From Cyprinodon diabolis (lineage: Eukaryota; Chordata; Actinopteri; Cyprinodontiformes; Cyprinodontidae), in the NCBI GenBank assembly GCA_030533445.1, contig CM060076.1, positions 12,688,501-12,752,500 of the forward strand: a stretch of 64,000 nt of DNA. The letters are read 5' to 3'. The translations under genes and the position numbers were made by a program. Position 1 is the first letter of the stretch. Every line of letters starts with the position of its first letter. Positions 1 to 12,360 of the stretch are shown here, piece by piece. The notes beneath the pieces are model-generated. The model saw nothing but the letters and a program-made list of their open reading frames with translations, did no database searches and was not told the origin of the DNA.

Positions 1-1455
1 AAATGCAATATAAAGAGAATAATGGGGGATTTGTTTTCATATAGCTTGGTTTATCCACATCCTTAAAGTGCATGAAGCCATAAAAGTTAGGACGAAAAGT
101 GGGTCCAAGCTTTCTTGGATTTGCCATGATACTGAGATGCCTGTGTATTACCTTTGCTTTGCTGTCTTGTTATATTGCTAATTGTCCCTGAGGGAAATTC
201 AGCTCATAAAGGAACACCTTTATAGGAACAGTAGGACTCTACAGCACTGCCAGTTTGTCCAGATTGGTTCCTGTAATCTAGCTCCCCTGGTGCTGTGCTC
301 CCAGTGATTTCCTTTACTTCTCAAACACGATTCTTAGTCTGCAGAATAAGTAGTGGTTGATCAATTTCCCCAGAGGGCCACATTGTTATAATTGTCTTTA
401 AAGGCTGGTTTATTGTCTGAAGAGTTTTAGTCTTTAAATATACTGCTTGTAAAAAAAAAAAATGTTAATATGGTTTTCTCTATGCCCTCTGATATCAGTT
501 TTCATTACAAATAAACAACAAAGTACTATAGAACCATCTGAAACTATAGTATAGATGTACATAAGAATTGATTAGTGACAAAACTGCATAATTTTCTATG
601 CTTCACTGTTCATGTCTTATAATAAGCCACTGTCCCTGAGTAGAGAAATCTGATCCCCGCAAACAGCCCCTTTAAATGCTAATTTATATAAGGAAACTGG
701 ACTGAGACATTCAGCAAATTAGACATCTTTCCTTTTGAACACTAATATTGTTATTGTTCTTTTGAAATTGTATTTTGCATCAACCAAACTGCCCAAAACA
801 CATATATTTAAACCATTGCTAAACAGTAATTCTTTTTATTGTAAAAAAAAAAAAAAAAAAAAAGTATTGAGATGAACCGCATATATTTCTTTCCGAGACG
901 ACAAAAAAATGAGATTACTGTACAAGGTTGAAAAAAACGTGATGGCCTCTGAAGACATGGAATAAGTGATTACTTACAAGCTTACAAAAGTTAATGAGTA
1001 GATTTTAGAAACTGTCTGCAGATGAAAAATAATTTTGAAATGTATTAATGTTGGTATATTGATTTTTGGACTTGGCCCAGCACCATCAAGAGTGACAGCT
1101 ATCGTTTCCTGTTATTTCAAACAAACAGGGTAGGGCTGGACTTGATCCGATAATCACAGGATCCAGAGCCATTCATGGATAGCTATAGATCCTGTGTAGT
1201 GGATTCCATTTGCAAATATCTATTTATATAATGATATGATATATATCAAGGCTTTAGCCATATACAGGACTTTCAGTATTACCTACCTTCAAAGTCACTC
1301 AAAGAATCTAAGGTTAAATTTTGATCCAACATTTTTTAACCCATTCACCCAAATGGTAATATTTGGTCCATCGATTTTCAAGCTAGACAATAGTTGCTAA
1401 GATATCTAAAAATAATATAAAAAATGTATTTCTATTAGGAATCCAGTTTGTGTGG
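1..1455. other. No gene seen; unique AT-rich sequence
   Basis: Only short chance reading frames, poly-A tracts (for example near 842-861) and scattered AT-rich words are present. No inverted repeat, LTR edge or transposase motif was recognised. Confidence 0.6.
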
Positions 1456-2226
1456 GTTGTGTTTTTGTTTGTTTTCCTTCCACCACCAGGTGGCGCCTGG
1501 TTCCCGTTGGCCTTTTCACACACCTGCGGATGATTGCCTCATTACCGGAGGACTCTTAAGCTGCCTACTGCCACTACCTCGACGCCAGAGTGTTTGGCAG
1601 TTTTGGGTACTCTAGCCAAGCTGAGTTTTGCTGAGTCAAACTGAGTTTTTTGTCACCTGAGTCTAAACCTTGTTGTTTTTTGTCTTTGCCTCTCGGCTGG
1701 ATGTTTTTGGACCTTCTCCCCCTGGAAGGATTGTCTGAGCGTGAAACTGAGCTGAGGATTCAAACAGGTGGTTTGGATCAACTTTTCCCCAATGATTGTT
1801 TTGGCTTCACACTGAGCAGGGGATTCATCTCCACAAGAAACCGTTCAAGTACCATAGGAAATCTAAGTGGCAGTCAGCTCCTCTGTTCCTCAAGGAAACA
1901 CCTCAACCTGGGTAAACCCTGTCCGCCCTCCAACGAGCAAGTCAATTACTGGAACAACCCACACCGACTGGATTCAAAGAAAGACACATTTTCTGGAAAC
2001 GTGAGTTCTGTAGCCTTTATTCCCTTTTACAAATCGAAACACAAATTTCCCTCTGAGCCTGAGCTAACCGCAGGATCTTCCCCTTCACTTTTCAGTCCCA
2101 GTTTGCCAGTGTTCAGAGCAGCACTGGACCCTTCTCTTCAATTCTTAATAAACCTGTTAAACCTTTCCCTGGTCTCTCTGTTTGGTTTTCTGCATGTGGG
2201 TCAGATCTTGGGATAAAATCATGACA
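1456..2226 (+). mobile_element. Solo LTR, gypsy-like (left edge uncertain)
   Basis: The segment is richer in GC than its flanks and ends in ATCATGACA, a terminus typical of fish Ty3/gypsy LTRs. It has an AATAAA signal near 2144. Just before the right end it carries a CTGCATGTGGGTCAGA block that also occurs just before the right end of the solo LTR at 62061-62464. A 188-residue open frame (1650-2216) runs through it but has no retroviral domain and is probably chance. I could not fix the left TG end or a target duplication, so this may be a truncated LTR. Confidence 0.5.
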
Positions 2227-5142
2227 ATCTGTAGCCATTCTTTAAGCTAAAACAAAACAAATCAACAGGTTGTCTGGTTTGCTGAAAAGGTCATTTCTTT
2301 AGGATTCAAGCTAAATTAAACAGCACCACCTCACATCAATCAATATTTATCCACTAGGTGTCTCTATACAGGGGGTCCAAAGTGGCACTTTTTGGAGGCA
2401 CACTTGGTTTGTTGGTTTTTTTGTTATTAATGCCCATTGTGGACAGCAGCAGTGGCAACAATTTCCAAATTTGACCCAGTTATCCAGAGGCTACATTAAT
2501 TATTGGAGTTGTAAAAACAACTTTAGACTTTAAATATAACCTCTATTAGATCTCTAATAATATCCAATGAAACAAAAGCATTAAATACCTACCTGATAGC
2601 TCACCTTATTATACAGCAGTCCATTACCTGCTCTATGTTGTCCTCTCATTGCATTTATGCCCTTGACTGTTCTCATCTGCAACAAACAAATCAAAAATTA
2701 ATAGCAAACCCGTCAGAGAAAAATCAATTAGAATAGTAACCACTCACCATTTGCCAAGGCCACCTTTGGATCTTTGGCCCTTTCTTTGCAGAAGTAATCA
2801 TAACACTGTAGAGTAAGGTCAAACCAGAATGTAAATAATGATATATTGAACTGCTATAACCTCCCTTTCCATTGCTAGATCACTTACAGGTCTGCTGCTG
2901 AGAACATTACACTCTCTGAGATACTCAAACATTTACAATCTTTCAGTAAATTTACCTTCAGTTTTACTCTGCAGGTCTCAGTACATTCATATATTTGGTT
3001 TAAATAAACTGGCTGCTATGACAATACTGTTTCCAATAATTTACTTGAGGATATAAATAAGTTGGAGGGTTAGAGAGTTTTGGATATAGCTTTTTCATTT
3101 CTTTCAAAAAGTTGTGTTCACTCAAAGACAAACTTTAAATTCAGAACATCTTGAAATGAAGCAGTGAGAGAGAGGAGGAAGGCAGGAACCGGTGGCTGCA
3201 GGATTTGAGGAAAACAAGGTGGCTTCTGAAGAGACGGCATGAGAGATGAGGGAGTAATCGGTAGAGACCGAACAGCAGAAGATAATCTGTTATCCTCAAT
3301 GAAAGAATATTGTTCATTTAAAGAATGATACATAATCATATAAAGAGAGGGGATGAAAAATGTCACATAATTTTATCATGTACATTTTACTACTTAAATT
3401 TAATGTATATGTGTTTCTTAGCATGGAAGTAGTTGAGATGCCACTTCCCATGCTTGAATACAGATGCTACCAGCTGCAGCAGGGGGAAAAAAGCCCTTAT
3501 TCCCAGAACCCTCTGGAGAGAGATGGAGCTTTAACGGATGGAGGGTAAAAATAGCAGTGGCAGTGAAATAAAAGGCTTTTGAATGTTGCCAATATCTGCT
3601 CATAGTCCTATGGAGAAAAACTGAAAACCATGCAGACACTGCTGCCAATACTGCACTGTGCCCCGGGAGGCTTCAGAGTCTTGAGCCTCCAAATCAACTC
3701 AGAAAAAGGTGTTTGATTAGTTTCACCAGTCATTTAATCAAACTTGTTTCTCTGGAAATGAGAATGAGAGTCCATCAATGTATGCATTTAAAATCAGAAA
3801 TGTGTTAAATGAAAAGACATGCAACTTTTTTTTTTATTTTAAATCATTGCTCTAAGTTCAGACAAAACTTTCTTTGTTTTTAAATCAACTAGGACACAAT
3901 AATAATGCGATAGAAAGCTTTCTTTTTTTCCTTCTTTCATGAGGATGGTGGACCTCAAAAAATCAAATTTCTTGGATACAATTTTCAGATGCTGAGAGAT
4001 TCCACTTTCATCCCTCCAAGCACATACAGTATAAACACCAAATGATAGGTTTATGACTTATACTGTTCTGGAAAGGTCAGAATCCCAGAAATGAATGTGT
4101 TTTTGTGTGAAATGTTACATCAAGCACAGAACAAAGGCAAAGCGCTTTTTGAAGATGTTGACTCAAGCTGGTTAAAGCATGTAATAGCCTAGAGTGAAAG
4201 AAGTCCTGCCAGTAATTGGTTAAAATGTCAGTCAGCAAGGAAGAACCTTTCACCTGAAAATAGCAATAAAGCCAGAGAACAATTTTCAAAAGCACTCTGG
4301 AACAAAGGTGTTTAGAGGTTTGGCCACAATGACGAATATTAGATTTTTATTCTGGTAAAACTTGCAGATTAAAAAAAAAAAAACCACACCATCCTAACTA
4401 TGAAGTACTCATGGAGTGTGTTCCTTACCACAATGGAGCAACAGACTACACAATATAAGCTAGAAAATAAAAGCTAAGACACATATAAATCTTTTGAAAA
4501 TGAACATTGCTATTTTTTCATGTAACTACTTTTTAGGTAGGGAATATTGCTAAAAACATTTTGTGTCTTTCCATTATGTTGTATTTCTGTACACAGCTGT
4601 TTTAATCAGTACTGTCTGTTCTCTAGTTGATGGTGTGTTAAATTTCAAAGAGGTTGTGGGAATTTTGTGAACAATGACTATTAAACACTTCAATGAAAAA
4701 AGGGCTGCCGCGTTTCAAGTCTGGGTCCTTATGGTGAAAATATGCAATGAGATAGAATGAGTTATAGAACTTGTGTCTTATCTGGACACTGAACAGTTAA
4801 TTATAAACAATTTAATCAGCTCTATTTGTGTAAGTGAAGTGCTGCTCGATTCTTGTCCATTTCCCATAAATAGATCCAGTCTCACACCAGCTATTTCTCA
4901 TACATGGCTGCTTCCTGTAGCATTTACTCAAATGCCAGACTGCCCTCTAGGTTACCTTTTAAAGGCACAGTGTATAGTTGCAAAACATGTCATTTTAAAG
5001 GTACTTTCTTTGCTGTTGTGTTTATTTCTTCTTTCTTATTGCTTTCCTATTCTTTGTTGTTTTGTTTTTATTTCTTTTTTACTTTTGCCATGTTTTAATT
5101 TGTTGTCTGTAATTTTCATCTTTGAAAACATTTTTACTAGTG
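2227..5142. other. No gene seen; unique sequence
   Basis: About 2.9 kb with only short frames (under 140 codons) that resemble no protein I know. It contains poly-A and poly-T tracts. A small G/C-richer patch at 3420-3700 has a good open frame on both strands but no recognisable motif. Confidence 0.5.
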
Positions 5143-5200
5143 TTGCACCGATACCGATACCAGTATCGGACAGTATCAGTATCGGAATATAATATTATTT
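5143..5200 (+). mobile_element. hAT-type terminal fragment
   Basis: It begins TAGTGTTGCACCGATACC and continues with repeated GATACC/GTATCGG words, a terminus I associate with non-autonomous fish hAT elements. The matching opposite end was not found, so this is a one-ended remnant. Confidence 0.4.
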
Positions 5201-5775
5201 GCATATTAAAAAGAATTTGGCTGGGTAAAATAAGCTCAAATTATTCATCTTGAACAATATTATAAAAATCATTATTATTTTCAACAGGTAGGTTGGATAT
5301 AGGTTGTTATAATGCTATTCCTATAGCAAAATCATGTCCAAAGTGATATTTTGCATGATTAATGCATGTCTTGTTCTAAGTAGCAGCCCCTCCCTGTCCG
5401 GGAAAAGCAAGTGGCCATCCTTATCCTACATAGAACAGTGAATACACACCCCCCTCAAGGAAGCATTTACCATGTCTGCTCCATGCATGCCCAGTCAACA
5501 ACATCCCCACTTTATCTGATCAATGGATTGATGCTACTATGATCTATGAGGGATGATATGAAGCAGAGAGTTATTTTTTTTTTTGCTCAAATATGACTAA
5601 AAATGGCTCTTTTAGCAGCTCAGCTGCACAGTGACACTGACTGTTACTATTTTAGCAATCGTCTGAGTCACAAAAGTTTTTATTTATATTATATATTATA
5701 TTTTTTTATTTATATCCGGCATTGTAGGGAAGATCCTGACTTTCTTCAGTCTCCCTGATGAAAAGCATACGACGG

Positions 5776-6271
5776 GCGTTTAGTAAGTAATGCCCTTGAC
5801 CCACTTCCAGTTGTTTGATCTAGCTGAATTGGTATGTGAGATTATTTATATCTCTATAGATTAAGTGGCAAATTAAAGCTCTGAACTGATTGTGGTTTCT
5901 GATTTACAGGTGTTTGAGTCAAGTCTGAAACAAAGCCTGGTGAGTGTTGAGATGTGATCTGCATACTTTTGATGAAATTAAAGTAACTTATGGTGATGAT
6001 ACCCCATCATCTGACTTTGTCAAATATTTTACATTATATTTAACATTATCATCACTTTCCTGTGGTGTGTGTCCTTCAAGTTACAAAAAAACTGATCCTT
6101 ACTCAAAACTCACAGGCTCCCTTTCAGACTTCTCTCAAACACCTGTAAATCAGAAACCACAATTAGTTCAGGGCTGTAATTTGCCACTTAATTTATAGAG
6201 ATATAAATAATTGCACATGCAAAAGTTCAGCAAGATCAAATAACAGGTCAGGGGCATTACTTATTGAACGC
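5776..6271. repeat. Foldback element with ~150-bp inverted arms
   Basis: The left arm (5776-5930) and right arm (6122-6271) are imperfect reverse complements along their whole length. Examples are GTAAGTAATGCCC against GGGCATTACTTAT, AAGTGGCAAATTA against TAATTTGCCACTT, and GATTTACAGGTGTTTGAG against CTCAAACACCTGTAAATC. The loop is about 190 bp. No target-site duplication is clear and no transposase is encoded. It is best read as an old non-autonomous foldback MITE of unknown superfamily. Confidence 0.7.
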
Positions 6272-6284
6272 AACTCGTAATTGC

Positions 6285-6597
6285 CAGTAGTGGCATAAAA
6301 CCTTGTTGCTCCAGGGCAAACTAATAAAATAGACTGCATCCACAGTGGGTGATGCAGCATTGCAGAATAGGCATGTAAACTGCATCTCTGTTAATGATCA
6401 AATTGTAATTATGAAACTAAATTAGCTAAATGGAATCACTGGAATTTAAAACAGAAAAATCTTTGATAAAAAGTTTTACGCTTTAATACAGTAAGATAGT
6501 TTGTTGGTCATATTGCAGGTCGAGAGCTTCAGCTGGACATTACTGCCTTTTAAACTAGATAAACTAGAAGTAGTTGGAGGATGATGTATATGTATAT

Positions 6598-6676
<79 letters not shown>

Positions 6677-8599
6677 GTGTGTGGATGTTGTCACATAAAC
6701 AGTTATTTCCATTTTTAGTTGTATTTATTAATTTTTTTATTTTGTCCAGATAGAGTGGCATACGCTCCTTTCAGTCCAGAGTGCCAACGAAGACCTCCCA
6801 GTTTGATGGTAGAGAAACAAAAGGTGTTTTTGTCATTAATTTAATTAATTTTAAAACAGTACAATTTCAAAATAAATTTTGTCTTCCATTAGCCAACTTT
6901 AGATCCAATTCCGCTGTTGCCTCAGCATAAAGAGTACACTTGAAACTGAAATATATAGTTTCAGAGGGATCTCTTCATTTTTATCATTACCACAATTGGA
7001 CAAAGTTTCATTTCAAAAATTAACAGAATATAGACATCGTTTTGCATATATTTATTACAATGCGGCTACTGTTGACTTTGGAAGGCTTAAAAAAAACCTT
7101 TTATAGAACATTTAACAATTTGTTTTAGAAAATTCTAAATATCTTAAGCTTCAGTCATATTTAAAAATATTAACTCACTTTTTCATTCTTTTTGTTGGCA
7201 TCTTTTTTACTGACAGACTGCTAGATAAAAATAACAAATGAATCGGCTCCATATAAGTGACTCCACCTCTATCACTACCACTTTGTTTGCCGATTGGCAT
7301 TTTTGTTTTCCTGATTAATCAAAAAGAAAACAAAGAAAGCAAAATCAAATAAGTAATCTTTTCTCCCAAAGCCACACACAAACCTATAGTAGACAACCCC
7401 AACCTTCCCTTGAATAAATGCAAGTTACCGGACTAACAAGATAAAAGATTCCCAGCAGAAACTCCTTTATGTTCTTGTGAGCCGCATCTGCAATATAAAA
7501 CCCTGAAGTGTCATATTTCTTTCTCGCTCTCAGTTGAAAGGCAATATCTCAGATCAGAACATGGCAAATAAAAATGCGGAATGTATGAACCTCAAATGGG
7601 TCTGAGGTCAGAGTGACATTGCCACAATTGATTGACTTTTTATTTTGTTTCCTGTAAGCCTTACTAAAATATGTACTATCTGAGAGTATGAACAAATAAT
7701 TTTATATATGTATGAGTTTTTGCTCCTGTTTTCCTGTTGCTGCCGGGAAGCCAGAGGAATAACTGATGTTAAAAAATATTATTTTTGGTTCTAATTCATT
7801 TCTTTCATCAGAAATGTATGAACTGAAACTGCTGTGTCTTTCAGTAAAACAGCTGTGTGTGTGTGTGTGTGTGGGAGTGTACTTCTGTTTAGATTTCAGT
7901 GGTTAGGTCCATTTTTCTGTGCTTTTCTTCACTCCTAGAAAAGATGTCTATATACATTTAGCAGCTCTTCCACACTAAGTTAGAAGGTAATTCACCTCCT
8001 GCATGCTGTTTTCTTTTCCAGTCAGAACAACCTTTTAAATTGCATTTTTTTTTCCTACAGCATTACTAATAACTTTTTTTTTCTCCCCAGGTATTAATAA
8101 TCATTTTGGAGTTTCTTCTGAAAATAAACTCAACCATCATTCATTGTTGATATTTTTTACAGATTCCAAACAGAAGGAAAATCATCACACTTTAACAGTA
8201 AAAAGCTGAGCTTTATCTATGATAATATGTATTTAGAATTCTAAAACCTTCTAAATAATTGAAAATAAAAAGTAAATGTTGCAGCAAATGAACTTTTTCA
8301 ATTTGCTTTTTCCCCTCACACTTCCTCTAAACATGGTTTATTCAAAAATACTGGACAGGCCATGCAAGGAAACTGAAGATTTCACTATACTCTCCTGGGA
8401 TGTTTTATAGGGAATAGTAATGAAGCAACAGCAGCATTTCTGTAGCCTGGCACATAAATCATTTATTAAGGTTTCAGCATTATGTTTACATGTGTTTGTC
8501 ATGAATTAAGTTTAAGCAAGTTTTAAGGAAAAAATGAATAACATTTGACCTATGTATTTGCTTAATTTTACATATATTATGAAATATATGTATTTTTAC
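6285..8599. other. No gene seen; contains TA and GT microsatellites
   Basis: Unique AT-rich sequence. A (TA)n tract lies at 6606-6674 and a (GT)n tract at about 7853-7873. Open frames through the TA tract read as alternating Tyr/Ile and are not genes. Confidence 0.6.
6606..6674. repeat. (TA)n microsatellite
   Basis: Uninterrupted alternating T and A over about 69 bases, followed by a short GT run. Confidence 0.95.
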
Positions 8600-8745
8600 A
8601 GTAGATGAAATAAACATTGAACATGGCACAAATTTTCTCTGTAAATATATATCTAGAGGTGCTATTGACTCAGCAGATGTTGCTAACAATCCATGCAATC
8701 CAGTAAAATATATTTACTGAGAAAAATGGTGTCATGTTCTATACT
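8600..8745. mobile_element. Tc1-type terminal repeat relic, partly palindromic
   Basis: The words GAACATGGCAC, TCTAGAGGTGCTATTGAC and AACAATCCATGCAATC match the relic at 17040-17250 (GAACACGCCACC, TCTAGAGGTGTTATTGAC, AACAATGCATGCAATC). At 8715-8740 the start of the same unit recurs in reverse (TACTGAGAAAAATGGTGTCA). This suggests two inverted terminal repeats brought together by loss of the element's interior. Confidence 0.5.
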
Positions 8746-8764
8746 TATTTCAACCTCTGTATGC

Positions 8765-8768
<4 letters not shown>

Positions 8769-8807
<39 letters not shown>
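8769..8807. repeat. (TA)n microsatellite
   Basis: About 39 bases of alternating TA, lying between the Tc1 terminal-repeat relic and a transposase relic. Confidence 0.95.
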
Positions 8808-8809
<2 letters not shown>

Positions 8810-8811
8810 AA

Positions 8812-9000
8812 AAATGTTCCTCTTTGTGATTTAAACACCTCAAACTTGGATTATTCCGTCCACAACACTTTTTTTCCAGTCTTCCTCTGTCCAATGTCTG
8901 TGTTCTTTGCCCATCTTAATCTTTTTCTTTTAATGGCCAGTCTCAGATATGGCTTTTTCTTTGCCACTCTGCCCTGAATCCCGCAGTCGCGTCTTCACTA
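8812..9000 (-). pseudogene. Tc1-like transposase fragment (decayed)
   Basis: Read on the minus strand, the region encodes a middle stretch of a Tc1/mariner transposase. GRVAKKKPYLRLA and KRLRWAK come first; then, after a one-base frame change, WTEEDWKKVLW runs into the first catalytic region, where an in-frame stop sits inside what would be the WTDESKF motif, followed by SKFEVF. Both ends are missing. In Tc1 elements the transposase cuts and joins DNA at the terminal repeats through a DDE active site; this piece can no longer do so. The family differs from elements A and C in this window. Confidence 0.7.
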
Positions 9001-9030
9001 TAGATGTTGATACTTTTTGTTGACACCTCA

Positions 9031-10368
9031 AAGGAAGGTCAGTTTTGTAGCTTTTTTAATGAGCTAAACTATTTTCAGATGTGTGAACATGATTGCACAA
9101 GGGTTTTCTAATCATCAATTAGCCTTCTGAGCCAATGAGCAAACACATTGTACCTTAGGAACACTGGAGTGATAGTTGCTGGAAATGGGCCTCTATACAC
9201 CTATGTAGATATTGCACCAAAAAACAGACATTTGCAGCTAGAATAGTCATTTACCACATTAGCAATGTATAGAGTGTATTTCTTTAAAGTTAAGACTAGT
9301 TTAAAGTTATATATATATATATATATATATAGATATATATCTATATCTATATCTATATATAGATATAGATATTTAAAGTTCAGTTTAGTTTACTGTGATT
9401 AAACACATGGAATATTGATAAAGCACACAGAAAAATAGAAGAGCTGGAAGCGTCAAATACTGCTATGCTGAGCATCCAGGTTGTGAAAATCTGAGAAGCA
9501 TTATTCCCACTTTCCAAATCTGCTTGACACAATTAATCAGTTTATAGATCAGGAGCTGACAAGGGATTCCTGATTTAACTCAGGTATGGTCTGAAAGTAT
9601 AAAGTTTGGAATGAAGACATGTTCATCATTATCTTTTCCCCCTGGAGTGTTTGCTGAATGTTTTTGCTTTTTTATTTTTAGACATGACAAATGCAAAGAC
9701 ACTGAAAAAAAGTGCTGTAAGTGACAGATAAAATAAATTACACTATTTATCTTGTTCGTATGGCCAAAGTCAAGGAGGGAGACAGGTGATAGAGATAACT
9801 GCTTTTTTAAGTCAGGTTGTCTGAAACGCTGATGATTAGTTGGTGCCTGAGCTGCAGAAGGGGGCTTTTTATTTTAAAAAAGGGGTTTCCTTCAAAAAGA
9901 AATCTCTGTACAGAAGAATGTAACAAGAAAGCTGCTTTTTTAACCAAATAATAACTAAATATCCTGTACTAAGAGATTTGCTGTGATTCAATGTGAATGT
10001 CACATTGTATTTTTTCATATTCGTATTGGATCTGGAATTTGATATTTGAAGCTAAGGGTGAACAGATGAAGACTTATTTTCCTTGTCGGGGAATTTTAAT
10101 GGCATGTATGGCACATAAAAAAAAACGTAACATTTATATTTCAGCAGAGCACGTTTAAAGGTCTGGGTTTTGCTGTTAAACCTAATAAATAAACAACTCC
10201 AAACATCTCCAACATCCACACTCCAACATCCAAATTTAAGTTTCCTCTTTTTAGGCATATAATAGTTTACATAGAACTAAGTAACTTTTCATATACTTTT
10301 ATCTTTCAGCTTTATCATGATTTCTTTTTCTTGGATGTTTGTAAATTTTTACTTGAGCACAAAATATA

Positions 10369-10442
<74 letters not shown>

Positions 10443-10566
10443 AAGTGATAAATCACATCTATAAAGTGAAAACTACTTTTTTTAAATATGAATTTCCAGT
10501 TCTTAAAACGTATTAAAAGAAAATATGTCATTAAGGTGGGGAATTTGTAACACAATGTTAATTTAC
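9031..10566. other. No gene seen; AT palindromes
   Basis: Unique sequence. 9307-9372 is a TA tract running into nested ATATAGATATAGAT palindromes that can fold on themselves. A (TA)n tract lies at 10372-10437. Nothing coding was recognised. Confidence 0.6.
10372..10437. repeat. (TA)n microsatellite
   Basis: About 66 bases of alternating TA. The open frame through it on the minus strand reads as a Tyr/Ile repeat and is an artefact. Confidence 0.95.
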
Positions 10567-11077
10567 TGTCATGATCCTGCCCTTTGTTGAATTTTTGTTT
10601 TTTTTTTAGTTTTCATTTAAATTTTTATTTATGTTATTCTGTGTTCACACTATTGTTTCTTTTCCATTTTGTGTCATGGTAGTTGTTTTCTAGTTATATG
10701 TAAAGCCGGGCATACACTTTCAAAAAAATCATACAGTGTATGCCCAGCTTAAGCAGTGTTGTATTTTTTGTGTTGCTCTCTTTTGTCCCCTTCACCAGTC
10801 TACTTTCCCCTAGCTTCTATTCTCCTCTATCCACACCTGCTCCCTATCAGCTGATTACTCAAGTCTTTGTTCTGTTTAACATACTTACCTTTGCAGTGCA
10901 TTTCCTCAGTGCTTGTTTCTCTTCATTTCTTCAATCCTCATGTGTCTTTCTCCCTGGCGTCTCCTGGTTTTGATTCGTAGTTTACTGTTTCTTGATTTTT
11001 GTTTCTGTTGCCACCTACATCGCATTAAATCTAAAAGAACTAATCTCAGTCCTCATCAGACTTCCACCAAACCTGAC
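10567..11077 (+). mobile_element. Decayed solo LTR, gypsy-like
   Basis: It starts TGTCATGATCCTGCC and ends near CCAAACCTGAC, with T-rich and CTCC-rich text between. This is the same plan as the LTRs at 29993 and 32718, which run from TGTCATGG to CCCTGACA. Flanking 5-mers are TTTAC on the left and TTTGA on the right, so a target duplication is only weakly supported. A small hairpin (10704-10749) interrupts it. Confidence 0.4.
10704..10749. repeat. Short hairpin insertion
   Basis: The arms AGCCGGGCATACACT and AGTGTATGCCCAGCT are reverse complements except for one base and are separated by about 16 bases. It lies inside the decayed LTR and could be a tiny MITE or two abutted ends of a deleted transposon. 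Confidence 0.6.
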
Positions 11078-11839
11078 TTTGAATCTGGTATTTCTATTTT
11101 TATAATAGCCATTTCAGCACCTGGAAGACTTGAAAATACTTCATCTTGTTGTTAAAAAAAAGAAATGTGCATGCCTTCCATGGAGTATTCGCCAAAACAA
11201 AGAATTTTCTCCAACTCTCCAACAGTAAAATCTAAAAACCATATTCAGGGCAAATTCTATCATCATGTGCATGGTTAGTTGACAGTCGTTGTACATGGCT
11301 AAGTCTGCATTCTCTCTTTAAGAGACTATTTGAGTGCAGCCGTATCCCCTCATGCTCTGGAGCCCCTCTAAGTGTGCTTTACATGCTGTTTTCTGTAGCC
11401 AACAATTGTGAACACTCAACCTATAAAGACTAAGAAAGATTTCAAAAGATACAGTTTTTATAACAAGGCTTGAGGTGGTTTAGGAGGTGGAGGATGACAA
11501 ATTGTGAAGAGCTGGTATTTTGAGACGGTGCTTGTTAACACAACAAATGGGGTGCAGGAACTGTTTGCAGCCCTATTTGTTACAAACGTGCTCTAACTGC
11601 ATATAGGTTTCATAAAAGAAGTAATAGAACAAGCGATGATTTCATCCAAAAACATTTTATAAATGCCATGATGTCATATCTTAAGTTCTGTTGGTGTCCT
11701 TCTGAAGGGTAAGAAAGTTTGTTATATAGAAAGGAAACCATGTTTGAATACATTTTGTGAAAACCATTTGTCTTACTTTAAACTTTTAATTAGTGACTGA
11801 AAAATGTACAGTTGTGCTACGTTTTGTGTTTTTCCAGCT
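11078..11839. other. No gene seen; unique sequence
   Basis: No motif, repeat structure or long frame was recognised. Confidence 0.5.
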
Positions 11840-12360
11840 GCCGCCACTCATAGCTTGTTGTCAAGTTGAAGATAGCTTTAGAAACACTAAGGTGGGGGGG
11901 GGGGAGCGTGGACCCTGTTATTTTGTCTGTGTCAGTTGTTTGATGCAGTAACAAAGAAAAGTTAGGAAGACTGAAGTGTATGTGTGTCCGGGGAGGGAAG
12001 GGGTCTGGTCCTTGAATTCAGGAAAGCGAGGGTGCCTTTTCAGCCGAGCGATCGTGTGGCTTGGCTGTGGAAAATAAACAGCAGACCTGAAGAATCAATT
12101 CTCTGTGGCTGTCAGAGGACTGTCAAACTCCACTCCATGATGGACAGTCTGGATGTTCACAGTCTATTTGCCTCTAGGCTGTGGAGCGGCGAGTAAGTGA
12201 ACCGTGCGGGACGGAGCACAGACAATATGAAGAGGGAGTGCAGAGCAATATTTGCTGTTGCCGTGCTAGATCAGCATAAACGTCAAGGCCGGTCTCCTGT
12301 GGCCCGAGGAGAGTCCTGGAGGAGCTCCAGGCCTGGATGTGGGTGTGTTGGTATCTGAAG
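11840..12360 (+). promoter_or_regulatory. GC-richer island, possible 5' exon of a host gene
   Basis: This stretch is clearly richer in G, C and CpG than its surroundings. It has a G run near 11890-11904 and several CCGG/GCG words. An ATG at 12138, in frame with an upstream ATG at 11984, opens a short frame ending MDSLDVHSLFASRLWSG. The frame runs into GTAAGTG at about 12192, a strong splice-donor core, although the base before it is A rather than G. This is what a 5' UTR plus first coding exon could look like. I do not recognise the peptide and see no following exon, so it may equally be a CpG-rich regulatory patch or chance. Confidence 0.25.

Noticed and set aside
1650..2216. 188-codon open frame
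   Set aside because: It lies within the LTR and has no retroviral or host motif.
6476..6761. Frames with Tyr/Ile repeats (also at 8693-8977, 10349-10555, 43872-44186)
   Set aside because: They only read (TA)n microsatellites.
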